Assembly (NCBI GenBank): GCA_036362985.1
Contig: JAYGXS010000002.1
Coordinates: forward strand, 6,964,944 to 7,028,943
Length of the DNA: 64,000 bases
Direction of reading: 5' to 3'
DNA from: Ligula intestinalis
Taxonomy: Eukaryota > Platyhelminthes > Cestoda > Diphyllobothriidea > Diphyllobothriidae
Below the pieces are notes generated by a model that made no database searches, was not told the origin of the DNA, and was given only the letters and a program-made list of their open reading frames with translations. Shown one piece after another: positions 57,201-64,000 of this stretch (the stretch's first letter is position 1; every line of letters begins with the position of its first letter). The position numbers and the translations under genes are program-made.

Positions 57201-60200
57201 CAATTTTACATGGGGAAGGCAAGGATAGGTTACCAGCTCAGACCACTTCAATGTGCATCTACACTTTCACTTTTTCCTGTGGAGCAGGTTATATTGGTCG
57301 TACGAGCCAGCGCCTATCCAAAAGAATGAAAAAACACCTCCCGGCATGGCTGAGAAAAGGTGAATTCAGGAGCATAAACAGCTATATTCTGGCGCACATG
57401 GTCGATTCTGGACATCATGTGGACCCCAACGAAGCTTTTCGAGTAATCTGCAGGGTCTTTGACAGCGTCTACTAGCAACAGCAGAAGCGACCGCTATCAG
57501 GCTAATGAAGTCCGCTTTGTGCGCACAAAAGAACTTTCTGCAAGCCCCACAGTTCGCATGGCCCACAGTCACTTAGCGGCATGCAGTCATTCACGCTATG
57601 TCTGTCTCCCTTCCCCCTCCCCTAGACTGCTCCATAAAACCCTACCCTTACAACCAGCCTTCAATTATCGACCCCACCCCCATTCCCAATACGCACTTAC
57701 CCGAAAAGACGAGCACGTTTAGACTCGCACCCACTTTCCATATAAAGGTAAGGCCTGACGAGAATTTGTCGAAAGTACACGTATACTCGCCGAAGTGAAC
57801 TTCTGATATCCTCAAAATTATAATTGTTTAACGAAAATTTACGGATAACACTTTTCAGAAGGGTAGTCGGCAAGCCTAGGAAGCTTTCGATAAATTGTCG
57901 TCAGGCCAGTAAATTTATATGGGAATGGAGGTACAGGTTAAAACATGCGGTCAATAATGTTCGTCGGCTCATCCAAGTGAGTTGTTGTAATAGGGGAGGT
58001 GGGGAGTTGGGGTCGGTAAGAGAGACTAGTCACGCGGCGGGATTTTGGTGGAACCAGTCCAGGGGTAGGGAGGGAAGAGACAAAGAGCGAACGCGAACGA
58101 GTTCAAAAAGTTAAGCGCGGAGATTGCAGCTGGTTCTTTTGTGTACACAAGACCGGCTTCCTCAAGCTGATACCAGTCACCTCTGTCGTTGCTAACAGGC
58201 GCTGAGTCAGGGACTATGGACAGTTTGCTGGGACCGTATAAATCACCCAGATGGATTCGTTGGGGTCCACACAATGACCTGAATCAACAATGTGAGCGAG
58301 AATGGCGCTGTTTATGCGCCGGACTTCACCTTTTCTCACTCAGGCCGCTCACGCTTCTACCAAGCCTCAACACGGTTTCCAGTAACCACAAACTGAAATT
58401 TTCCTTCTGCGTATTCGCAAATTTAAAGGTGGAACATAATGTCTTGAAAATATGTAAGCCGTTATTGCTGGTGTCTCTTGCCTTTAAATCTTCAATTAAT
58501 GCTGTTTCTTCCGCTTTTAGCATCCAAGACAAATTTGGTGGCGGTGATCCAAAAGCTGTTATAAAGTTCTGGAAGGACAAGAGCACAGCTGAAGCGTAAG
58601 TTTGAAAGGTTTTGCATTAAAGACTTCACTGTAATCCCCAAAGTAAGCTGAAATGCTGACGTTTTGGAATGTGTTTATTCGGTTCTCCATTGCCAAAGCG
58701 TTTACTGCAGGTAACCGGACAGAGCCGAAAGTGACGTGCCACGGCACGTTTACCGAACTCGAGCTGATCGATCTTTTTTGCTCCCTCGATACTTTGTAGG
58801 ATGTTTGGTGGCTGCTTGCGTTGGGATTCACGCTTCCAATGGGGTAGCGATTGTGTGCGTTTGAGTTTTAGATGTAAAATCGATAAATAGACATTTTGAA
58901 GTGCCTGCAGCTTACAAAGTCGTGCGTCTTCGCGTAAATGAAGTCCGAGACAAGACGTCCACGCAGAAGTCAAGAAAACCACACAGGCCTAACCCCAGAA
59001 CTAATTCTCCCGACGAAGACAATGCACTGCCAGACCGAACAACGCCAACCACCCCCACACCTCCACATCGAGGCACAGGACTCACAACGCACGCAGCCAG
59101 ACTGCTCGCCAAACATCCTCCACAAGACCGAGGTAGCGAAAAATGGATCACCCCAAGGTCGGCAAAAGTGCTACGCCTGGTTATCTGCGACATCTGGGTT
59201 GAGAAAAGACAACCAACTAAACTCTCCTAGAATGCAGTATTTCGATAAATGTTTTTCGAAGAATTGGTTCTATTTCTCGGATAGCTTCTTTACTGCCGCA
59301 AACGGGCCTTGGCGAAAAACCATCTTGCTGAAGGAGCAACGCATGTTTGGTCTTAAATCAAGTTTTTATAGTGACACTCATGGTCGCGATCAAAGTGCTG
59401 AGGGGCTAAAAATCAAGGGTTGGAGAACTAGATTGATCTCTCTAGATTCAGTCACATTAGAAATTTTGTTAACCGACACGTGCACAACGAACTGTGTTCA
59501 AATTTTCTAATGCCCCAAAAACTTAGTTTAATCTGAAATTTGTAGTATTTAGGTTTATACTATTAAAGGAGAAAACGGATAAAATTGAACACAGAAAAGC
59601 ATCAGGAACGAATGAAGCAAATCCGATAAATATAGCCCATCAGAAATTTTGAAGAATAATGACTCCTTTCCATAAAGTAGCAAACATGTTTTACCTTACA
59701 ATGTCTATGCCGGCTTTTAAAGCCAATCCCCCCACCGGCTTGTTAATATTCTTTGCTGTTTACAAACTTTTCCGGCTAATGTTTACAGTAACGATTTGCA
59801 GTTTGGGAATGCAGATGTGAATAGTGGGTAAGCAGTGAATATGTTTTCGAGTATTCTGGTTGTAGGTTTTTGCTTGACAGATAAGACCACTAATAGGGAG
59901 GATTTGGTGGATTTGAATAATTGATTTGAAATTGTACCAATTGTCAGCAAGGAATGGTTGTATACGTACCGCTCTAGATCGTTGAGGAGTCGTAAACGTG
60001 ATTTGATTGCTTGCACCCTTTAAAGGAGTGACGATTGCTTGGAGAGAGATCGCCACTCCCTCAAAGGGCGCAAGAAATCAAACCATAATTCATTAGACTC
60101 AATTGTGGAAAACATGAGCGGCCTCTGCGGGGTTTGCACCCTAGGCGGCAAGCTGGAGGCTTAAGTGCAGTGGAAGTCCGGTTTACGAGTTTACCCCGCT

Positions 60201-61057
60201 CTGGCACTCGGCTCGTCATCTGAAACTGTCGTCCTGTAAAACAGAGCCAATGAAACTGCATCAGTTCACTGATTGGCTGCGGGCGGCCGAGGAGCCTCGT
60301 CCTGGGAGCAAGACTCAACAGTAGGCGCAGGCGCGCACGTACATGCTGACAGATCACTAACGAAGCGGAAACTTGTCAATCGAAACAAAGGTTGTGCTAG
60401 TGGCTCGCTCGATACCTGAAATGCTCGTAGATGGGGCTGCTCGTCCCTCAAGGGTCCACTGTACAACCAACGTTCGACTGTGATTAAACTCCTTGCCTCT
60501 GCTGGGACCTCACAGCTCAGATTGTTAGAGCATGGATGGCTTTAAAGCCCTGTGTTCGAATTCTCCTGAGGCCGCGGCGTTATTTTACACATTGAGCAAT
60601 AATATGTGTAAAACGTCAAATGGGACTAACGGCTTACCTCCACCTCCAACAAATCCCATTTAGTATGCGTGCCAAAGCCTTTCCTGACTTCGTGCCTGCC
60701 AAGGCGATTGTCTATCGTAAGGAGGAGGTGAAGGAAGTGAAGGCTGAGGAGACTGCGGAAGATGAGGACGAGGAGGGAGATGAGGATGCAGAGGAGGTCT
60801 CCTCGGACATCCCCGACTACGACGGTCCACCCCGCTGCGTGGTGTTAGTCAGGCCCTCTGCTAACGCCGCCTTTCGGAATGACATTCTGGAGACGCTTAA
60901 GTCCTCCGGATTCGAGGTTCAAATCACGCGTGAGTTCATCTTAACAGAAGAAGCAGCTACCGAATTCTACGAAGACAGGTCGACCTTAGCCATCTTCGAC
61001 GCGCTAATCAAAGAGATGATATCTGGACCAATACTCGTCATAGTTGTAGCTAAGGAG
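51201..61057 (+). CDS. NME8: NME8/TXNDC3-like thioredoxin-NDPK protein, 3' end beyond window
   Basis: Join of 51201-51294, 51321-51514, 51558-51747, 51771-51865, 51905-52179, 58521-58595 and 60664-61057: 1317 nt, 439 residues, phase 0 at the last donor. Residues 1-95 form a thioredoxin fold (LEITTQEDWEDLM, VIDVFQEWTGPCAALFGLF, EKYRGRSEPYFLFFG); the active site reads WTGPC, lacking the first Cys. A helix rich in Glu/Lys follows, then a first NDPK domain (STLVIICPPFVG to KAFPDFVPAK) without the NxxHGS catalytic His segment. A Glu/Asp-rich linker precedes a second NDPK domain (RCVVLVRPSANAAFRNDILE, MISGPILVIVVAKE), cut by the window's gene model. Proteins of this plan are outer-dynein-arm associated in cilia and sperm flagella; a structural rather than catalytic role is inferred. 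NME9 or another family member is possible. Confidence 0.8.
51321..51514 (+). CDS. NME8: Gene 2 exon 2 (thioredoxin core)
   Basis: Starts after a 26-nt intron (acceptor CGTCTAG). The split codon G|TC gives Val. VIDVFQEWTGPCAALF holds the thioredoxin site. Donor TTTGGG|GTAAAT, phase 0. Confidence 0.8.
51558..51747 (+). CDS. NME8: Gene 2 exon 3
   Basis: Acceptor ATCCAAACAG, 43-nt intron before. ASVLVNVIKGVNPPLMETTI completes the thioredoxin fold; a charged helix (KAIEEAKEAEAKRKSLEM) follows. Donor ATGG|GTAGGG, phase 1. Confidence 0.8.
51771..51865 (+). CDS. NME8: Gene 2 exon 4 (NDPK 1 start)
   Basis: A 23-nt intron precedes it. Residues DACLVEIDQESTLVIICPPF and VGTDQTDAIIEQ. The TLVIICP strand matches TLAIIKP of NDPKs with the Lys replaced. 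Donor ACAG|GTAGAT, phase 0. Confidence 0.75.
51905..52179 (+). CDS. NME8: Gene 2 exon 5 (NDPK 1 middle)
   Basis: 39-nt intron before. FTSNEFEILLDETRPLDDDM, SKGPARLLVIAKG and an acidic end. Donor GAAAG|GTGAGT, phase 2. SKGPARLLVI corresponds to the SGP-vvamv strand of NDPKs. Confidence 0.85.
52371..52686 (-). mobile_element. tRNA-headed SINE, copy 2
   Basis: Inverse of 26700-27060. The tRNA-like head reads GGAGCCCGTGGTGCAGTGGT, AGAG, with GGTTCAACTC at the B box. ATGAAATGGATCC occurs at both edges (52370-52382 and 52675-52686), so the unit is bracketed by direct copies. In gene 2 intron 5. Confidence 0.75.
52925..53425 (+). repeat. Dispersed repeat R4, copy 2
   Basis: GGTCGTGCTTAAATCACTAC at the start and CAGGTCAGCAAATCGGAAAC, GTTGACGCAGCGGG at the end match 35434-35865. 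Confidence 0.5.
53426..55410. other. Intron 5 sequence, mostly unassigned
   Basis: Only a decayed family A hammerhead end is seen: inverse of GGCCTGACGATGAATGACTC at 54400-54419. No exon can be supported here; exons 5 and 6 join in phase without one. Confidence 0.4.
55411..55485 (+). repeat. tRNA-like sequence
   Basis: GTTGGCTCAGTGGATAGGAC (D-arm/A-box-like) and GCGGGTTCGAAACCCGAC, a perfect T-arm hairpin. The acceptor stem does not close, so it is a tRNA-derived repeat or pseudogene rather than a tRNA gene. Confidence 0.5.
55580..55619 (-). ncRNA. Hammerhead ribozyme-like motif, family A
   Basis: Identical to 57752-57791 on the opposite strand: GGC, CTGACGA (55616-55610), GAATTTGTC, GAAA, AGTA/TACT stem III, cleavage C, GCC. 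Confidence 0.7.
57251..57475 (+). pseudogene. Penelope GIY-YIG endonuclease, right arm
   Basis: CIYTFTFSCGAGYIGRTSQR, then LSKRMKKHLPAWLRKGEFRS and ILAHMVDSGHHVDPNEAF. The active-site pattern CGAGYIGRTS is well preserved. The frame ends at a TAG 57473-57475; in the next frame the tail continues. The inverse copy lies at about 56130-55900 on the - strand. Confidence 0.75.
57752..57791 (+). ncRNA. Hammerhead ribozyme-like motif, family A
   Basis: GGC (57752-57754) pairs with GCC (57789-57791) as stem I. CTGACGA (57755-57761) and GAAA (57771-57774) are the core, with a 2-bp stem II (GA/TC). Stem III is AGTA with TACT. The predicted cut follows C 57788. It is compact but has every core element. 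Confidence 0.7.
57860..58340 (-). mobile_element. Penelope family A fragment, third copy
   Basis: On the - strand from 58340: endonuclease C-terminus with stops (INSAILAHIVDSGHCVDPNE), tail, then a hammerhead at 57907-57869. It lies about 60 bases after the right arm of the inverted pair and 180 bases before exon 6. Confidence 0.75.
57869..57907 (-). ncRNA. Hammerhead ribozyme-like motif, family A, variant
   Basis: GGC, CTGACGA (57904-57898), GAAA (57888-57885), then AGC with GCT as stem III around a longer loop, cut after T, GCC. Stem III differs from the other copies but still pairs. Stem II (CAATTTATC) is weakened. Confidence 0.65.
58521..58595 (+). CDS. NME8: Gene 2 exon 6
   Basis: Acceptor TCTTCCGCTTTTAG. 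The split codon AG|C gives Ser. IQDKFGGGDPKAVIKFWKDK stands where NDPKs have the NxxHGSD catalytic loop; no His is present. Donor GAAGC|GTAAGT, phase 2. Confidence 0.8.
58596..60087. other. Intron 6 sequence, unassigned
   Basis: A 190-residue open frame at 58938-59510 begins Pro/Thr-rich and shows no motif. Nothing else is supported. Confidence 0.35.
60088..60600. repeat. tRNA-like repeat halves around a MITE
   Basis: 60088-60167 (-) and 60520-60600 (+) share AAGCC...GAGGCCGC and a CACA.TTGAG end; the + part has CAGCTCAGATTGTTAGAGC and GTGTTCGAATTCTCC (A and B boxes). The Tigger MITE at 60168-60461 sits between them. Confidence 0.5.
60168..60461 (+). mobile_element. Tigger-derived MITE, copy 3
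   Basis: CAGTGGAAGTCCGGTTTACG at the left, CCCTCAAGGGTCCACTG|TA at the right. Interior GGCTCGTCATCTGAAAC, GATTGGCTGCGGGCGGC and CTCGTAGATGGGGCTGCTCG match 32088-32368. 294 bp, no ORF. Confidence 0.8.
60664..61057 (+). CDS. NME8: Gene 2 exon 7 (NDPK 1 end, linker, NDPK 2 start)
   Basis: Acceptor AAATCCCATTTAG. MRAKAFPDFVPAK ends NDPK 1; the EETAEDEDEEGDEDAEEV acidic linker follows; then NDPK 2 through ISGPILVIVVAKE. Donor GGAG|GTACGT, phase 0. The next exon lies past the RTE copy and outside the window. Confidence 0.8.
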
Positions 61058-61328
61058 GTACGTTTATCTTCATTACTCTCATTTTTTTCTAAAGATTACA
61101 GTGATAGTCAGGTATTGCTTTCATAATTTGCCTACCATCAATGCCATATTTCTCATTATTTCTAAAAAACCCACCGGATTAGTATTTTTAAATGATAGCT
61201 ACCAGTTACCGGTACGCTAGCCAAGATAATTTGAGAAGCTACATCTTACAGACAGCTTTGTTCGCCACTAGCTTCGCCGACGGTGTCACGAACATAAGAA
61301 TTAGTTACACTGAGCACTCGTTTTTAAC

Positions 61329-63707
61329 ACCCCCATCGGCAGTTGCTAACATGGTATTCAAACGATGATCGAACGGCAAACCAGATTGACTACATCTTAG
61401 TACGCTCAAGGTGAACCACCTCAGTATCCGACAGCCGCTCGTTTCGATGTGCGGAAGTTGGGTCGGATCACGTACTCGTTCGTGCCCGCTTTAAGTTCCG
61501 TTTGTCGAATCGAAGTAAGAAGCTGCCCCCAAAACGTGTCAATGTTATGGCACTATCACAAACAGAAACCCGTGTAGCGTTCAACGAAAGTCTCACTGCA
61601 CGGATCCGAGATCAATACACTGTTCGCATCGAACCTCCAGATGGCGTCGATAATGAAACTTCGCCCGATACTCAGTGGCTACACTTGAGAGGCGCGCTAC
61701 AAAGTGCGATGAATTCGAGCTTGCAACAACAGGTAGTACCGAGGAAGGACTGGATCTCCACAACCACCCTCCATCTATCGACACAAGCTAGACTCGCTCG
61801 GTTGTCAAACTCGGCGAACTACCGCTCATTGAGACGCCAAACAACGCGATAAGCAAGATGCGACCGTCAGAACCATTGGACCGAGTTAGCTAGCTCCATG
61901 GAATCAGCTTCAAACTCTGGTAATTTCCACCAGCTCTTTTACCTTTTACGTAAAGCATCAGGCAAATATAAACCGCCTTGCACTTCGGTTCGGGATAACT
62001 CGGGTCAAGTGATTACTGATATGGCTGGCAAAATCGATCGATGGCGAGAGCAATTTAGCGAGCTACTGGATCCGCCTGTACGTCCACCTGCGAACTTACA
62101 GCTATCAACTGGAATTCCATACGGTAGTGACTGCGAGCCACCTACGAGATTTGAATTCGAATCGGTATTACAACGATTTAAAGTTCGGAAGGCAGCGGGT
62201 GAAGATGGTATCCCAGCCGAAGCCTACAAAACTAATTGTCCTGCTTTGACGGAATTACTACATCGACTGTACTCGACTATATGGACTACCGAAGTCATCC
62301 CGACTGACTGGTCACTGTCCATTATTTTGCCGATACTGAAGCGCGGTGACAGGACATTATGCTCAAACTACCGCGGCATCAGCCTCATAGATATAGCCGC
62401 CAAAGCGTTTGCGACCATCCTTCTCCGTAGATCTTCGACTGAGCGCAATCTTCGTACTCGTCCTAAACAAGGAGGATTTCGTCCAGGTAGAGGATTTATT
62501 GATCAGATGTGCATTCTACGCCGCATAATAGAGCACAGACATCAAAACCAACAGATCAACACCGCCTGTTTTATCGACTTCAAAACCGCCTTTGCTTCTA
62601 TCGACAGAGAAGCCTTATGGCAAGTCTTGCTTGCTGACGGTCTCCCACCGAAATTGCTCAATCTTATCAAAGCTTACTATGGCACAACATCAGCCCGAGT
62701 AAAAACCCTTGGTGAAGAGTCAACTTCTTTCCCTTTGACTTGTGGAGTTCGACAAGAGTGCCCTCTCTCTCCAGTTCTCTTCAACTTCTTGATCGACTGG
62801 GTAATGCATCAGTTAATTCTACCTTACAGTGGATGTGAAATCAGCTCTGAATTCAGAGTACCTGACCTGGAATACGCCGATGACATTGTCGTACTCGGTA
62901 AAGCTCCTCAATTACTACAGCCAACGCTAGACCGAATCACCGGCTTCGTGGCAACTGTTGGTCTGACAATTAATGTGCGCAAGACGAAGCTCCTGACTAC
63001 GTATCTGGGCGCAACACAACCACTGTTTATCAGCGGTCAACCCATTGAAGAAGTTAGCTGCTTCCGCTATTTGGGCTCGAATATGCTAGCCAATGGACAG
63101 GCCAAAGAAGAAATCAAGAACCGAATCGTGCAGGCTAGAAATGCATTTAGGCTGCTAGCCAGACCACTCTGGTCTCACTCAGACATCAGTTTACGTACTA
63201 AGCTGCTGATATACAAAGAACCAATCAAGCCGGCGTTAGTATATGCCTGCGAAACATGGCCATTGCGAAAGGCAGATATCCTGTCACTCGAAGTCTTTGA
63301 CCGTTCGTGTCTCCGACGCCTCTTAAGAGTCTTCTGGCAGGATCGAATCTCCAATGTTGAGCTATACCGCAGATGTTTCAAACTACGAAGTCTAGTATCG
63401 TACATCCAGCATCGCCGATTGCAATGGTTTGGCCATGTTTTGCGCAAACCATCGAGGGACCTCTGCAGATTGGTCGTGAACCCTTCTTGTAGTGCAAACT
63501 GGAGATACCGACGAGGCGGTCAACTGGAGACATGGCTCAGCACCGTTAAGTCGGACGTTGAACGGATAGGCCTCGTAACCGTTTACGGCTTGCGACATCG
63601 GAGCGAACAATGAGTCAACATCTGTGAAGAGCTCGCCTCTGACCACCGCCAATGGGCCGCCGCTATTCATCCAAAATCAGGAGCTAATCGGATCAAGTAT
63701 CAAGTCA
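61329..63707 (+). mobile_element. RTE-like retrotransposon, copy 2, 5'-truncated
   Basis: It starts inside the endonuclease (CGGCAGTTGCTAACATGG at 61337) and ends with AATCGGATCAAGTATCAAGT, CAGTA, as in copy 1. Same strand as gene 2, inserted after the exon 7 donor. Confidence 0.9.
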
Positions 63708-63711
63708 GTAT
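61337..63711 (+). pseudogene. RTE RT ORF, copy 2
   Basis: One frame throughout. 61898-63613 is a 571-codon open stretch with AAGEDGIPAE, YRGISLIDIAAKAF, CFIDFKTAFASIDREALWQ, YADDIVVLGK and WFGHVLRKPS. In-frame stops: TGA near 61410 (Trp in copy 1), TAA 61850-61852, TGA 63611-63613 (Trp in copy 1). Catalytic YADD residues are intact. The endonuclease is missing by truncation. Confidence 0.85.
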
Positions 63712-63870
63712 CGCAGGGGGTTTAGTAAGTTAAACCCTTGCAATTGCGATCTTCAGACCATGGTTACTTAGTAATAACGAGAAGTGAGTGGAGGCCAGAG
63801 TAGTAGGAAGAGTATATCGTGTACACAGCAAAAAGAACAATTGTAGGGAAGAGGATTGAGTACGGAGAGC
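63710..63870 (-). repeat. Dispersed repeat R1, copy 7
   Basis: AAACCCTTGCAATTGCGATC, TTCAGACCATGGTTACTTAG is the inverse of the R1 end at 47630-47670. It abuts the RTE 3' tail. The last 130 bases are unassigned. Confidence 0.65.
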
Positions 63871-64000
63871 ACGACCTTCCGCTAGAGTGGCGAGATCCTA
63901 AGTGCGGCATAGTTGCAGGAAATCCTGGCGGCCCAGAGAGCAAGCGTCCACGCGTGCAGGCTTGCTATTCGTCGCCAACCCAGGAGGCATCTACGCGGCA

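Larger units (their letters stand above)
55560..57800. mobile_element. Penelope family A, head-to-head inverted pair
   Basis: 55560-56400 (-) and 56985-57800 (+) are inverted copies: endonuclease, a conserved tail (CSIKPYPYNQPSIIDPTPIP) and a hammerhead at each outer end. The centre (56640-56985) holds an RT remnant on + (VNQAHPSIKFTLEVEKAGSL). A decayed hammerhead also lies near 56436. Confidence 0.8.

Noticed and set aside
58938..59510. 190-residue Pro/Thr-rich ORF in gene 2 intron 6
   Set aside because: No domain, no homologous copy in the window and not needed for exon phase. It may be part of an unrecognised repeat.
709..63613. TGA read as tryptophan in the RTE copies (flatworm mitochondrial-type code)
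   Set aside because: TAG and TAA stops occur in the same ORFs, and the two host genes end or avoid frames as the standard nuclear code predicts. Decay explains it.
1..64000. CRISPR array, bacterial operon, rRNA
   Set aside because: No regularly spaced repeats, no ribosome-binding-site-led operons and no rRNA-like sequence; the content is eukaryotic.

Overview
This is a eukaryotic, animal-type window dominated by transposable elements. Two spliced genes lie on the + strand. Long introns packed with Penelope-like elements (PLEs), RTE and other non-LTR elements, a BEL/Pao LTR element and Tigger/pogo elements, plus very short introns in one gene, suggest a parasitic flatworm. A tapeworm of the diphyllobothriidean kind is my best guess, but this is inference: no marker gene settles the species.

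Layout. 1-27.5 kb has no host gene I can support. It holds a near full-length RTE-like element (677-4090, - strand), Penelope debris (4.8-5.2, 7.0-8.0, 8.4-9.1 and 11.2 kb), an internally deleted BEL/Pao element with two 647-648 bp LTRs (12676-16296), a 5'-truncated jockey/I-like element (19728-22412, - strand) and a tRNA-headed SINE (26.7-27.1 kb). Gene 1 (27566-41487, five coding exons whose phases agree) encodes a RUN + PDZ-like + PTB/PID protein. Its introns carry a deleted Tigger element with intact ends, three tRNA-like mini-elements bounded by inverted repeats, several Penelope ends and a second jockey/I-like copy. 41.5-51.2 kb is intergenic: a solo LTR, Tigger MITEs and a seven-copy dispersed repeat (R1). 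Gene 2 (51201 to beyond 61057, seven exons in the window) is an NME8/TXNDC3-like axonemal protein: thioredoxin fold, a degenerate NDPK domain and the start of a second NDPK domain. Its first four introns are only 23-43 nt, while introns 5 and 6 are 6.3 and 2.1 kb and full of elements. After exon 7 a second, 5'-truncated RTE copy (61329-63707) is inserted.

The most interesting system is a dispersed set of hammerhead-ribozyme-like motifs at the ends of two Penelope families. Family A (GIY-YIG endonuclease copies at 8.5, 55.6-57.8 and 57.9-58.3 kb) has a compact motif in which stem III differs between copies while pairing is kept. Family B has about ten copies of CTGANGA / stem II / GAAACGTC with almost no stem III, many in head-to-head inverted pairs. 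One family B insertion is flanked by a clean 12-bp target-site duplication. The two host genes show no functional link beyond adjacency and shared strand.
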